DNA from: Qipengyuania_C sp046254955 | GTDB lineage: Bacteria; Pseudomonadota; Alphaproteobacteria; Sphingomonadales; Sphingomonadaceae | Assembly (NCBI RefSeq): GCF_046254955.1 | Contig: NZ_JBJXRG010000001.1 | Coordinates: 1,240,001-1,304,000, forward strand | Direction of reading: 5' to 3' | DNA: 64,000 bases | Shown here: positions 17,347-26,617 of the stretch, piece after piece | How the letters are laid out: every line of letters begins with the position of its first letter | Position numbering within the stretch: the stretch's first letter is position 1 | Program-made: the position numbers and the translations under genes | Notes under the pieces: generated by a model | Databases searched by the model: none | The model's input: the letters and a program-made list of their open reading frames with translations, nothing else | What the model was told of the DNA's origin: nothing

Positions 17347-19932
17347 TTATGCGACCTTGAGCCGGGCAACATTCCCGGTCATCTGCGCCTGCTCTGCGCC
17401 ATCGCGGGGTTCGGGATATCCGAAAAGGAACCCCTGAAAGCTTGAACAACCCAGCAAGCTCATAGCTTCGGCTTGATCTTCGGCTTCGATACCTTCGGCG
17501 GTTACGTCAATTTCGAGCGACTGCGCCAGTGAAACGATGGCAGATACGATGGCCTTGCTGCGCTCCGACCCTGCTGCTGCGGCCTGCACGAAATCGCGAT
17601 CGATCTTGATCATCGAGAAATGCATCTTCTCGATATAGTTGAGCGAAGAATAGCCGCGTCCGAAATCGTCCAGTGCGAACTTCACGCCGAGATCGTTCAG
17701 GCTGTTGACGAGCCATTCGAGCTGGTCATTCATTTCAAGAACGATAGATTCGGTCAGCTCCAGGACCAGGCGGTTGGGAGCAAGACCGCTCGAGGCGAGC
17801 GCATCGACCACTGTCGCGAGGAAAGCGTTGGTTGAAAGCTGCAAGGTCGAAACGTTGACCGTGAGCTTGATATTGTCAGGCCATGTCGCCGCTTCCTTGC
17901 AGGCTGTGCGCAGCATCCACGCGCCCAATTGCTGGATCAACAGCGTGTCCTCGGCGATGGGGATGAAAACGTCCGGGGTAATGTTACCGCGCACCGGATG
18001 CTCCCACCGCATCAGCGCCTCATAGCAGATCACATCGCGGTTGCCGCCGCCGACGATCGGCTGATAGGAAATCGAGAGTTCGTTATTGGCAAGTGCACGC
18101 GCCAGATCGTTCTCGATGTCGGAACGTTCCTCCAGCTGTTGCCTCATCTTCTGGCGATAGACCACGTGCGTCCCGCGCCCGCGATCCTTCGCCTCGTAGA
18201 GCGCCAGGTCGGCATTGGTCATCAGGGTGCTCGTGTTGGTGCCGTCACCGTTGATGACCGTAAGACCCACCGAAGCTCCGATCGAGATCGCCTTGTCTTC
18301 GATAAGGAAGGGTTCGCCAATTCGTGAGACGATTTCCGCAGCAACTACCGATGCGTCGTCTTTGCCCACCTGATGAGGCAGGAACACACCGAATTCGTCA
18401 CCGCCAAGCCGGCCAATGACTGCGTCGGGACCGGCAGCGAGACGGAACCGCTCTGCGACCATCTTCAGCAGCGTATCACCTGCAGCATGACCATATATGT
18501 CATTGACCTGTTTGAAGCGATCAAGGTCGATGAGCATCAATACGGCCTGCTCATCGGCCTCGGCGCAGGCAATATTCTCCTGCTCCAGCAACTCGCGGAA
18601 ATGCTCGCGCGAAAACAGCCGAGTCAATCCATCATGCTGGGTCGCGTAGACCAGTTTTGCGTTGGCTGAGCTGATGGCCTGCTTCGAACGATTCACGGTT
18701 CGTAGCACCAGAAGGATCGCAAAGATTGCGGCAATGAACAGCGCAATGGCTACGCTTAGCAAGATCACCTGTTGCTGGGCGTTGGCAAGGCGCGCTTCGT
18801 TTGCGCTTTTGTCAGCCGATAACTTGGAGATTCGCAGTTCGCGACTTTCGGCGTCGAAACGTGCTGCCAGCAGCGAGTTGTTGGCGGTTGCCGAAAGGTC
18901 GCTCGCCTGGCCATCGAGACGATGAAATGCTTCAAGATGGCGCGAAGCCTGCTGGTAGTCCTCAAGGCCGGAGTAGACCTGGAACGCGGTCTCGTGAAAA
19001 TCACGGAAGAAGGGTGAGGTCTGGCCGAGGTCCTGGCCGCGGAAGGTGCGCTGTACGTAGAATTCAGCACTCCGGAGATCGCGCCGCGCTAGCTCGACCT
19101 GCGCGCGCACACCGTAAAGGAACGGGTGCCACTGGGCCGCTTGCTCGTCATTGATTGCAAGCCCGCGCCGCACAGTGTCCTGTGCCGCATCATAGCGGTT
19201 ATCCAGATACTGGGTCGAGGCGATATTAGTCAGGATGCGCGCCTCGAGCATCGGGCTTTCCATTTTCCCGGCGTATTCCAATGCGGTGCGAAATTCCTGT
19301 TCCGCTTCCTTGTACCGGCCCAATTCCTTGAGCGCGTTGCCCTTGTTGTTGTGAGCGGACAGCGAAAGCGCAACGTCCTCGGCATAGGCCTCGTGCGCCT
19401 GGCGATAGTAACGCAGGACGCGTTCATAGTCGCGTGCGTCCGAGTAGAGCGAACCGATGTTCTGCAATACGATCGCCCGGCTCCGGGATTCGCCCAAAGC
19501 CTTGTAACGATCATGTGCCTTGAGGAAGAATTCCAGCGCTGTGCCATACTCACCCTGGTTGGCGTGCAGCGAGGCGTTGGATCGCAAAAGGTCAGCGTAA
19601 AGCTTGTTATCGGGAAAGTTGCGCTCTGCTTCTTCCAATGCAGATTCGATGATCTCCGCTGCTTGCGGGGCCCGGTTGAGGCGCATCAGCGCTTCGCCTT
19701 CCAGCCAGCGCGCAGTGAGGCGAGTTTTCTTTGCTTCTTCGGTCTGTTCGGTGGTCAGCGATTCCGCTTCGCGGGCCAGTTCAAGCGCCGCGCCGGAATC
19801 GGCCATCATCAGCGATTTGGCTTCTTCGAGCTTGTCGGCTGCGGTGGCTGACAGGGCCATGAGCGGCTGGGGTGACGCCATCGATAGCATCGCGCCGAGC
19901 GCCATTACCTTTATGAGCTTTGCTTTTGCCAC
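17347..19932 (-). CDS. Exported TPR sensor with GGDEF and EAL domains
   Basis: An 861-aa cyclic-di-GMP enzyme. Order: signal peptide (to about 27), an extracytoplasmic helical TPR-like region (about 30-340), a coiled segment, one membrane helix (about 389-410), GGDEF (motif GGDEF at 510-514) and EAL (motif EAL at 638-640). Both active sites look intact, including DDFGRGYSSL and the EGIE element of EAL. The allosteric RxxD I-site before GGDEF reads AGPD, so product inhibition is probably absent. The start is GTG with a GGGGG element upstream. It is the next gene downstream of the subtilisin autotransporter. Confidence 0.9.
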   Translation of the reverse strand: MAKAKLIKVMALGAMLSMASPQPLMALSATAADKLEEAKSLMMADSGAALELAREAESLTTEQTEEAKKTRLTARWLEGEALMRLNRAPQAAEIIESALEEAERNFPDNKLYADLLRSNASLHANQGEYGTALEFFLKAHDRYKALGESRSRAIVLQNIGSLYSDARDYERVLRYYRQAHEAYAEDVALSLSAHNNKGNALKELGRYKEAEQEFRTALEYAGKMESPMLEARILTNIASTQYLDNRYDAAQDTVRRGLAINDEQAAQWHPFLYGVRAQVELARRDLRSAEFYVQRTFRGQDLGQTSPFFRDFHETAFQVYSGLEDYQQASRHLEAFHRLDGQASDLSATANNSLLAARFDAESRELRISKLSADKSANEARLANAQQQVILLSVAIALFIAAIFAILLVLRTVNRSKQAISSANAKLVYATQHDGLTRLFSREHFRELLEQENIACAEADEQAVLMLIDLDRFKQVNDIYGHAAGDTLLKMVAERFRLAAGPDAVIGRLGGDEFGVFLPHQVGKDDASVVAAEIVSRIGEPFLIEDKAISIGASVGLTVINGDGTNTSTLMTNADLALYEAKDRGRGTHVVYRQKMRQQLEERSDIENDLARALANNELSISYQPIVGGGNRDVICYEALMRWEHPVRGNITPDVFIPIAEDTLLIQQLGAWMLRTACKEAATWPDNIKLTVNVSTLQLSTNAFLATVVDALASSGLAPNRLVLELTESIVLEMNDQLEWLVNSLNDLGVKFALDDFGRGYSSLNYIEKMHFSMIKIDRDFVQAAAAGSERSKAIVSAIVSLAQSLEIDVTAEGIEAEDQAEAMSLLGCSSFQGFLFGYPEPRDGAEQAQMTGNVARLKVA

Positions 19933-20012
19933 CTTGTTGTACCCCCTGAGGCCCTTGAGGCCCGTCGTCCCTATCGCGGTGCGATTCTGCGTCCCTGAAC
20001 TCTGTCCTCGCT

Positions 20013-22982
20013 CTAGAATCTCATGTTCACGCTGCCCCCGACGATATAGCTTTCCTCTACCCCGAAATTCCCTTCAGATTCGTAACGACCGAAGATGGCC
20101 AGTTCGCCCATCCTGGAAATCGGAGCGGCATAGAGTGCTTCGCCCACCACGCGGCGCTTGGTTTCGATGTTGAATTCATGGACTTTTTCGCCCAGCTCGC
20201 CAGTCTGGCGATCGACAACGGTCAAGCTGCGCAATTCGACCGAGCCCGACTCGATTTTCAGCGGCTGGGCAACCGAGACGCGCAAGGCGTCATGGCTGCC
20301 AAACAGGCCCTGTTTCCCGACCGTGATCTGAGCCGCAGTGCTCAGCGAGCGGTTCAAAGAATTGATGGCGTTGCCATCTGCCGTGGCAGTAAGGCCGCCC
20401 GTGGCCGAAGCATCAAAAGTGAGACCCCGTCCCAGGTCGACCGATGCCGAAAGCGTAACGGCATCAGTGCGCGATCCCGAACCGAGCAGTGCGCTCGAAT
20501 TGGTCTGGACACCCAACAGTGCGTTGTCTTCGCGCAGGCGGGTCCACTGGGCACCCAGCGTGACGTTCTTGGCGGCGCGGTGTTCGATGTCGAACGTCAG
20601 CGCATCAGCGGTGTGCGCATCGCGGCCAAACAGGGTGGCGAGGTCAAGCTGAGTCAATCCCTTGATCTCGTCATGGCTCTGACGGTTTTCGGAAAAACCG
20701 AGGCCAATCGTCGTACGTAGCCCCAGTTTGTAGTTCGCTTTGGCAAATGCCTCACCCGAAGCAAATCCCAGTACCGGATTCACGCCCCCGCTATTGCGGT
20801 CAAAATCCTGCATGCGCCCAAAGTTGCCGCCGGCGATCGCCATGGCTCCCTGGCCGTGGCCCAGTGTCAGCGAAACGGTCGCGCTGGGATCACTCAGCGT
20901 TGCAGCCGTGTGAATCGGCTGCATCGAGCCGGTTTCGGTATATTGCGGAAGGATGGCATCATAGGTCAGCGCCCAGCCGCTTGAGAATTTCGAATTGGTC
21001 GAGCGGATTTGCGAGAAGCCGGCCACGCCGTCACCATTGCTGTCGGTCCCGCCACTGAGAATCCACTGCGAGAAACGCTCGGCGACGAATTCCTGCATGT
21101 ATTCCCTGCCGCCTTGCAGCCCGGCGTACTGTCGTCCCTGCGCTGCCGTCGACATCGGGACGAGGAAGTCACGGAAAGTGGTCCCGATATCTTCGTAGAT
21201 ATCAAACCAGACGTCGTCACTTTCCCACCAATTCGGGATACCCGAAGTAATGAGCTCGGATGCGGAAATATTGTAAGAGCGGTACATTCGACCTCTCTTT
21301 TGGTAGAGCACGAAACGCATCGTGTTGAAATCCAGCGGCGCCTGCGACGCGGTGACGTCCAACATTCCCCAGCCATAGACAGGATCCGGGCCTGGTGCGC
21401 CAAGATCGCGCGCCGAGCGGAAGATGATCTCGGTCGTTTCCTGCGGTTTGGAAGTCAGCCAAGGCCAGCGGTCATGCAGCAGCGAGATCGCACCCGAAAC
21501 CAGCGGAGCGGCAAAAGACGTGCCAGAACTGCGCGTTAGGCCGCCCATGCCATCCGAAGTCAGCAGCATCTCGCCGGGAGCGACGACGGTCCGCAGGTAC
21601 AGTTCGTTGCCTTCGTGGCATACGCCATTGTCGAGCAGGCATGTGCTGCCCGGTTGGTTCGAGAAGTATGAGATTTCGCCCATCGGATTGACCGATCCGA
21701 CGAAAATGACCGCTGTCTCGTTACGGAAGTCCCACTCTACGTCAGTCAACTGGACGATTCCGTCATTGCCCGCGGCAACGACATAGACGGTCGACATGTT
21801 GTGCGCGGCTACGGCCGGGCGAGAGAACACTTCTGCCAGGCCTGGTGCCAGCATCCAGCCGGGCTCACCAAGCGACAGATTGATGACGCTCGCGCGGACA
21901 TTCTGACCCAGCACATTGTTCAAGGCGGAATTGTTATTCGACTTGAGCGAGAGAATGCCTGTCGCAACGTCATCCCACGTTGCCGACCCGGTCGCATCAA
22001 ATGGATTGAAAGCGGTGATGGTGGTGTTGGGCGCGATGCCCATAACGCCTTCACCGTCATGCGCGGCTGCAATCAGGCTGGCGACTGCTGCGCCGTGGCC
22101 GTTGAGGCCAGCAGTATCTCCGCCTGACCACACAAGATTATCAGCCAGGTCCGGATCTGCCGAGAAGTTCGCATCGATGATGCCGATAACCGCGTCAGCG
22201 CCAGCACCCTGTTGCTGCGTAACCGCCGGGGTCCAGTTGACCGCACCCATCCAGTGATCGACATGATCGAAACCTGCATAGGTCATGAGTGAATCATGCC
22301 AATCCAGGAAGAACAGGTTGCGCTCGACCGCGGTCATGCCTGCGAGCGTCGCCGGATCATTCAGATCTATCCCGTGGCGCGCAAGAACGTCAGCCGCGAA
22401 ACCTTCTTCGAAAGACAGACCGGTTTCGGCAGTAACAGCGGCGCCCCACTGTGCGTCCGATCGTGCCACCAGGTCATTCAGCATAGCCTGGACCTGAGCG
22501 GCGAGCAGCGGATCGCCGGAATTCGCTTCGAGGAGGCTCCAGGTCTCGTTGGTGGCGCTCCAGTGGAGCGAAGTTTCCTGCCAGAATGTTCCGATTGCGG
22601 CCAGGTACTCGGCATCGAACGCGCCGATGTTCTTCCAGTTTGCATCGACGTTACCCCAGAATGCGGAGATATCGCCATAGAAAGGGCTGATGTTCTTCCA
22701 GAACGCGTTGATGTCACGATAGAAGGGGCTGATGTTCTTCCAGAACGCATTGATGTCGCGGTAGAACGGATCGATGTTGCGATACTGCGGATCGACCGTA
22801 TCGGCATAGGCGATCACCTCGCTTGATGTGGCCCCATCGAGGCTCTTAGTTGAGAACACAGCGCCACCGACCTCACCTGAGGCGTTGGCTGATGTTTCCT
22901 GCGCAGATGCAGTGCTGCCCAGCGACGCCATAATGGCGATAGTCGCTACAGTGGTTGCAAGCTTCTGTTTCATCCCAATCAT
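20013..22982 (-). CDS. Subtilisin-like (S8) autotransporter protease with N-terminal heptad repeats
   Basis: A 989-aa surface protease. A signal peptide (to about residue 28) precedes nine 7-residue repeats (about 62-124). Then comes an S8 domain with Asp270 (IGIIDANF), His296 (LNGHGAAVAS), oxyanion Asn406 (VAAGNDG) and Ser489 (SSGTSFAAP). The C-terminal 300 or so residues are rich in alternating hydrophobic strands and end ...GGSVNMRF, the terminal-Phe signature of an outer-membrane beta barrel. It should translocate its own passenger. The start may be this ATG or the Met three codons later. The TPR-GGDEF-EAL gene follows 80 bases downstream. Confidence 0.85.
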   Translation of the reverse strand: MIGMKQKLATTVATIAIMASLGSTASAQETSANASGEVGGAVFSTKSLDGATSSEVIAYADTVDPQYRNIDPFYRDINAFWKNISPFYRDINAFWKNISPFYGDISAFWGNVDANWKNIGAFDAEYLAAIGTFWQETSLHWSATNETWSLLEANSGDPLLAAQVQAMLNDLVARSDAQWGAAVTAETGLSFEEGFAADVLARHGIDLNDPATLAGMTAVERNLFFLDWHDSLMTYAGFDHVDHWMGAVNWTPAVTQQQGAGADAVIGIIDANFSADPDLADNLVWSGGDTAGLNGHGAAVASLIAAAHDGEGVMGIAPNTTITAFNPFDATGSATWDDVATGILSLKSNNNSALNNVLGQNVRASVINLSLGEPGWMLAPGLAEVFSRPAVAAHNMSTVYVVAAGNDGIVQLTDVEWDFRNETAVIFVGSVNPMGEISYFSNQPGSTCLLDNGVCHEGNELYLRTVVAPGEMLLTSDGMGGLTRSSGTSFAAPLVSGAISLLHDRWPWLTSKPQETTEIIFRSARDLGAPGPDPVYGWGMLDVTASQAPLDFNTMRFVLYQKRGRMYRSYNISASELITSGIPNWWESDDVWFDIYEDIGTTFRDFLVPMSTAAQGRQYAGLQGGREYMQEFVAERFSQWILSGGTDSNGDGVAGFSQIRSTNSKFSSGWALTYDAILPQYTETGSMQPIHTAATLSDPSATVSLTLGHGQGAMAIAGGNFGRMQDFDRNSGGVNPVLGFASGEAFAKANYKLGLRTTIGLGFSENRQSHDEIKGLTQLDLATLFGRDAHTADALTFDIEHRAAKNVTLGAQWTRLREDNALLGVQTNSSALLGSGSRTDAVTLSASVDLGRGLTFDASATGGLTATADGNAINSLNRSLSTAAQITVGKQGLFGSHDALRVSVAQPLKIESGSVELRSLTVVDRQTGELGEKVHEFNIETKRRVVGEALYAAPISRMGELAIFGRYESEGNFGVEESYIVGGSVNMRF
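22689..22772. repeat. Two adjacent 42-base direct repeats encoding 14-residue units
   Basis: The units 22689-22730 and 22731-22772 are near identical, both beginning GATGTTCTTCCAGAACGC on the plus strand. They are the best-conserved part of a longer tandem array inside the protease gene. Each encodes two heptads of the type NISPFYR / DINAFWK. Further degenerate copies continue on both sides (about 22611-22797). Confidence 0.9.
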
Positions 22983-23378
22983 CCGATCTGCTCGTTTCCA
23001 TGATCAAGCGCGCACATGCGTTTGATGTCCGAGTATATTGGCGCAGGACCGATTGGAGTTCGGTTCATGGGAGTGGTTAATTTATTAGGAAGTCTGCCGG
23101 CTCTGCAGGAAGGAATGTGTCAGATCGCGAAACGCACGAATCTTGGCAGCGTGCGCGCTTCAGCAGTTAAGAACAGGTAAACGCGCAATTCGGGGGTCCA
23201 GAACAGTCGAAAAAATATTTCGCGAAAGTTAATCGCGCCGCCCAGATCCGGTGTGGAAATCGCGGTGAAACCGAATCGCCAGTCATCGAGAGATTGGAGG
23301 TCGTTGTGGCCGAAATGAGGTGATCCCCGCTCCCGAGACGCGGTGAACAGCTCATCAAAATGGGCGAGATGGGGTGCT
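22983..23378. other. Gene-free stretch upstream of the protease gene
   Basis: Between the protease start and the 3' end of tRNA-Leu I see no credible gene. A 100-codon minus-strand open frame at 23120-23422 runs into the tRNA and lacks a credible start or coding features. The segment near 23060-23090 is locally AT-rich (GGTTAATTTATTAGG) and may hold promoter elements for the protease gene. Confidence 0.5.
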
Positions 23379-23465
23379 TGGTGCGGTCGAGAAGACTCGA
23401 ACTTCCACGGCCTTTCGGCCACAACGACCTCAACGTTGCGCGTCTACCAGTTCCGCCACGACCGC
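23379..23465 (-). tRNA. tRNA-Leu (anticodon GAG)
   Basis: The minus strand folds into a class II tRNA. The acceptor arm GCGGTCG pairs with CGACCGC, followed by an encoded ACCA end. The D arm is GGCGGAACTGGTAGACGC, and the anticodon stem CAACG/CGTTG holds loop TTGAGGT. A long variable arm GTGGCCGAAAGGCCGTG and the T loop GTTCGAGTC complete it. The 87-base span includes the CCA. Confidence 0.95.
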
Positions 23466-23692
23466 ACATCGCATTGGAGGGCCCTGATCGGCCCATCCGT
23501 GGTAGGTGCGCGCCCCTAGCAACAGGGTAGCAGGTCCGCAAGCACTTTGGACCATGTCGGATCAATGCGCGCTTCCCGGCCTGATATCCCCTCCGCTACG
23601 TCGGGAATGCGCGCAACCAGGCGCGTGTCTCGCTTGGGGACAGCCTTAACGGTTCGCTTGCAAATATGCTTACCAAAGCGTGAACTGCTTGC

Positions 23693-23914
23693 ATGACCTC
23701 AAGCGTTATCGCCTTGATCCTGGCCCAGGCCGCTGCTGCGGCTGAACCGCCGAAGTCGCAGTCGCCGGTTGCGGTAAGTGCAACGGCTTCGGTGCGCATC
23801 ATCGCCGCGCCGCGTCTCGATTTCGCCTCGCTGCAGGAACTCGCCAACCAAGACGGCGGTGCGGTTACGGTTACCCGCGATGCGCAGGGTACCACCTGGT
23901 TCGAATTCACCTGA
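23693..23914 (+). CDS. Small exported or membrane-associated hypothetical protein (73 aa)
   Basis: I do not recognise this protein. It begins MTSSVIALILAQAAAAAEPPK, a plausible signal peptide, followed by a short strand-rich domain (ASVRIIAAPRLDFASLQEL) and ends in a Phe-Thr. Its frame shows the G/C third-position preference of real genes here. A minus-strand frame covers the same bases (23596-23910) and cannot be excluded, but it lacks a signal or recognisable domain. The gene is convergent with the zinc-ribbon protein gene. Confidence 0.5.
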   Translation: MTSSVIALILAQAAAAAEPPKSQSPVAVSATASVRIIAAPRLDFASLQELANQDGGAVTVTRDAQGTTWFEFT

Positions 23915-23930
23915 TAGGGATCAGCGCGCC

Positions 23931-24788
23931 TTAGCGCGGTTTCCAGCCGATCTCTGCGATCGCTGCCGAACGCGGCACGTCCGTCACAGCTTCATTGATC
24001 CGCACGCTTTCGCCCGGCGCGAGAGTGCGTTTGGGCGGAGTGACTTCCCAGCTGTAGACGATGCGGTCCCGCCGGTCGCGTAGTACGATCAGGATCGGCG
24101 GCACTTCGCGGGTCTCGCGCCCGGTATTGGTCACAGTGCCGCTGGCTCCGAAATACTCGGCCCCGTTTGCCAAGGTCCGGCGGTCCTGCTGCTCGGCCGG
24201 GAATTCGAGCTGCAGGTCGGGCTCCTGCAGGGCAAAGGTCGGCCGCTGGATTGGTAGCCAGTCGGGCATTCCCCAATAGCTGACCGCCGCAATCGTCCCC
24301 AGCGCCAGAACAGCGAAGACTGCTGCGGCAGCGGTCCAGATCTTGAGCGGGTTACGGCGCGGCTTGAACGGCGGCTCGTAATCGAATCGTGAAGCGTCGT
24401 CGTAGCCGTAATCGTCAACCGGCTGTTCGACTACCGGCGGCTCGGGCTCGGGCTCGGGTTCGTCAAAACCGGTAGTTGGCGGGGGAGGAACTTCTTCCTC
24501 CTGCGTGGCCGCTTCGGGCTCGTCCACCACTTCGCTTTGTGTCTCCGGAGCTTCCGGAGAAGCGTCAGGTTCTTCGACAGCCGGAGGCGGGGGTGGAGGA
24601 GGGGGCGGCGGAGGCGGAACCGCGGCTGCCTTGGCCACCGTTTCGCTTGCAACCACGCCTTCCGCCGAAGCGCCATCCTGGAACCAGCTATGCTTGCATT
24701 TGGCGCAGCGCACGGTGCGACCATCCACGCCAATGGCGTTGTCGGGCACGACATAGCGCGTCTGGCAGGCGGGGCAGGCGATGATCAT
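23931..24788 (-). CDS. Zinc-ribbon (MJ0042-type) / DUF3426 membrane protein
   Basis: The 285-aa product begins MIIACPACQTRYVVPDNAIG. It carries an MJ0042-type zinc ribbon (C5-x2-C8 and C28-x2-C31), a long Pro/Glu-rich linker (about 55-120), one membrane helix (AAAAVFAVLALGTIAAV) and a C-terminal extracytoplasmic DUF3426 beta domain. The open frame extends 456 bases further upstream, but that part is antisense to ftsE and has no domain, so the start at 24788 is used. The architecture is widespread in proteobacteria with no firm function. It is divergent from ftsE. Confidence 0.85.
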   Translation of the reverse strand: MIIACPACQTRYVVPDNAIGVDGRTVRCAKCKHSWFQDGASAEGVVASETVAKAAAVPPPPPPPPPPPPAVEEPDASPEAPETQSEVVDEPEAATQEEEVPPPPTTGFDEPEPEPEPPVVEQPVDDYGYDDASRFDYEPPFKPRRNPLKIWTAAAAVFAVLALGTIAAVSYWGMPDWLPIQRPTFALQEPDLQLEFPAEQQDRRTLANGAEYFGASGTVTNTGRETREVPPILIVLRDRRDRIVYSWEVTPPKRTLAPGESVRINEAVTDVPRSAAIAEIGWKPR

Positions 24789-24944
24789 GGCTAGGTTCGG
24801 CTTTAGGCATGCGAGAGAATCGCAACAAGGCTTGGACCCCCAGCTAAGGGCGATGAGTGGCTTTTTTCCACACCGAAGGGTCGCTATAGCGGCCCCGACC
24901 ATGCTCCAGATGCATCTTCCCCACACCAGACTGCATGTTGCGGC

Positions 24945-25685
24945 ATGAGCAGAGAGGCACAGGAAATCGTCTCGTTCGACAATGTCGGCCTGCGATACGG
25001 TACCGGCAAGGAAGTGCTGAGCGATGTTTCTTTCACCCTTTATCCGGGCAGTTTCTACTTCCTCACCGGAGCCAGCGGCGCGGGCAAGACCTCGCTTCTG
25101 AAGCTGCTGTACCTTGCCCAGCGCCCTTCGCGCGGGATCATTTCGATGTTCGGCAAGGACGTGATCACCATGCCGCGAGAGAGCTTGCCGCGCTTTCGCC
25201 GCAAGATCGGTGTGGTGTTCCAGGACTTTCGGCTGGTCGAACACCTGTCTGCATTCGACAATGTGGCGCTACCGCTGCGGGTGGCGGGCGTGCGCGAACG
25301 CGATTTGCACCAGCCGGTGTCCGACATGCTCGAATGGGTCGGGCTGGGGCACCGTGCCGATGCGCGTCCGGCGACGCTTTCGGGCGGCGAACAGCAGCGC
25401 GTGGCGATTGCACGCGCAGTGATCGGGCGGCCCGACCTGCTGGTGGCCGACGAACCGACCGGCAATGTCGATCCGGAAATGGCGCTCAAGCTGCTGCGCC
25501 TGTTCGAAGCGCTCAACCGGCTCGGTACTACTGTGGTCGTCGCTACGCACGATGTGCACCTGCTCAAGCGCGTGCAGTCCTCGCTCATAATGCGACTGGA
25601 TCGCGGTCGGTTATCCGATCCGACCGGTGCCTTGCGCTATCCGCCTCGCCCAGCGCCGCGCCAAAGCGAAGAGACAGCATCATGA
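24945..25685 (+). CDS. ftsE: Cell division ATP-binding protein FtsE
   Basis: The ABC-type ATPase of the FtsEX complex, which activates periplasmic peptidoglycan hydrolases at the division site. The 246-aa protein has Walker A TGASGAGKTS, the Q-loop VVFQDFRLVEHLSAFDNVALPL that is distinctive for FtsE, the signature LSGGEQQR and Walker B LLVADEPTGNVDP. Its stop overlaps the ftsX start by four bases. The downstream chain ftsX, ydcF-like and plsC is equally tight, so this is one envelope-biogenesis operon. Confidence 0.95.
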   Translation: MSREAQEIVSFDNVGLRYGTGKEVLSDVSFTLYPGSFYFLTGASGAGKTSLLKLLYLAQRPSRGIISMFGKDVITMPRESLPRFRRKIGVVFQDFRLVEHLSAFDNVALPLRVAGVRERDLHQPVSDMLEWVGLGHRADARPATLSGGEQQRVAIARAVIGRPDLLVADEPTGNVDPEMALKLLRLFEALNRLGTTVVVATHDVHLLKRVQSSLIMRLDRGRLSDPTGALRYPPRPAPRQSEETAS

Positions 25686-26617
25686 AGGGGCCGCCGGTCC
25701 TGGCCCGCGCGGTCGAGCGCGGCCTCAAGCCGTTTCGCGGCGAGCGTGCCTCGCAGCTGGTGCCGCAGGCGCGGCTTTCGGGGCCAATGCCATGGGTCAT
25801 CGCGATCATGGTCGCACTGACCGCGATAGCGGCGGCGGCAGGATTGGCGCTGGACAATCTGGCCGATCGCGCCCGCGGGGAGCTCGCTGGCGGCGCAACG
25901 GTGCAGCTGCTCGAAGCCAATCCGGCCCGGCGTGATGTCGCTGCCAACACTCTATTACGGCTGCTCGAAAGCGATCAGGCGGTTGAGAGCGCCCGGCTCG
26001 TACCCGAAGACGAACTGAAGGAACTGATCGAACCCTGGCTCGATCTGGGCGAAGACACGACTGCCACCGTGCCCGTACCCGCACTGATCGATGTGCAGCT
26101 TGTTTCGGGCAGCGGCGATGCAGCGGTTGCACAACTCAGGGAGCGGGTGCGGGCAGCAGTTCCGTCTGCCCGGGTTGACGCGCAATCGAGTTGGCTTGCG
26201 CCTGTATTCTCGGCGCTGTCATCCTTGCAGTGGATGGCAATTGCGCTGGTTGTGCTTCTGGCACTGACCAGCGTCGCGGCGGTCTGGCTGGCTTCGCGCA
26301 ATGCGCTTGGGACCAATCGCAAGACCATCGAGATTGTCCACTTGCTCGGCGGCACGGACAAGCAGATCGCGCGGATTTTCCAGCGTTCGATCGCATTCGA
26401 CGCGGTACTTGGCGGAACCGTGGGGCTTATCCTGGGCCTTGTTGCGGTGGTGGCGCTCGGGGATCGCTTTGCGGCGCTTGAATCGGGTATGGTAGCAGGC
26501 GGCGGATTGCGCTTAAGCGACTGGATCCTGCTCGCAGCGATACCTTTTGCTGGCGTTGCCATTGCAATTCTGACAGCCCGGATAACGGTTCTGGCTGCTT
26601 TGAGGAGAATGTTGTGA
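25682..26617 (+). CDS. ftsX: Cell division protein FtsX
   Basis: The membrane partner of FtsE. The 311-aa protein has one N-terminal helix (about 38-60), an extracytoplasmic domain (about 60-170), then three helices with the FtsX-type segment NRKTIEIVHLLGGTDKQIARIFQRS between helices two and three. The ATG at 25682 lies inside the ftsE stop (ATGA overlap). The open frame extends upstream through ftsE out of frame, and that part is not coding. The GTG of the next gene overlaps this stop by four bases. Confidence 0.93.
   Translation: MKGPPVLARAVERGLKPFRGERASQLVPQARLSGPMPWVIAIMVALTAIAAAAGLALDNLADRARGELAGGATVQLLEANPARRDVAANTLLRLLESDQAVESARLVPEDELKELIEPWLDLGEDTTATVPVPALIDVQLVSGSGDAAVAQLRERVRAAVPSARVDAQSSWLAPVFSALSSLQWMAIALVVLLALTSVAAVWLASRNALGTNRKTIEIVHLLGGTDKQIARIFQRSIAFDAVLGGTVGLILGLVAVVALGDRFAALESGMVAGGGLRLSDWILLAAIPFAGVAIAILTARITVLAALRRML

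Noticed and set aside
23120..23422. A 100-codon minus-strand frame next to tRNA-Leu
   Set aside because: It begins inside the tRNA gene and shows no domain, signal peptide or ribosome-binding site.
24570..24620. Low-complexity G/C run resembling a simple repeat
   Set aside because: It encodes the proline-rich linker of the zinc-ribbon protein and needs no other explanation.
24789..25244. A 152-codon N-terminal extension of the zinc-ribbon protein
   Set aside because: It is antisense to ftsE. The zinc-ribbon protein starts naturally at MIIACPACQ.
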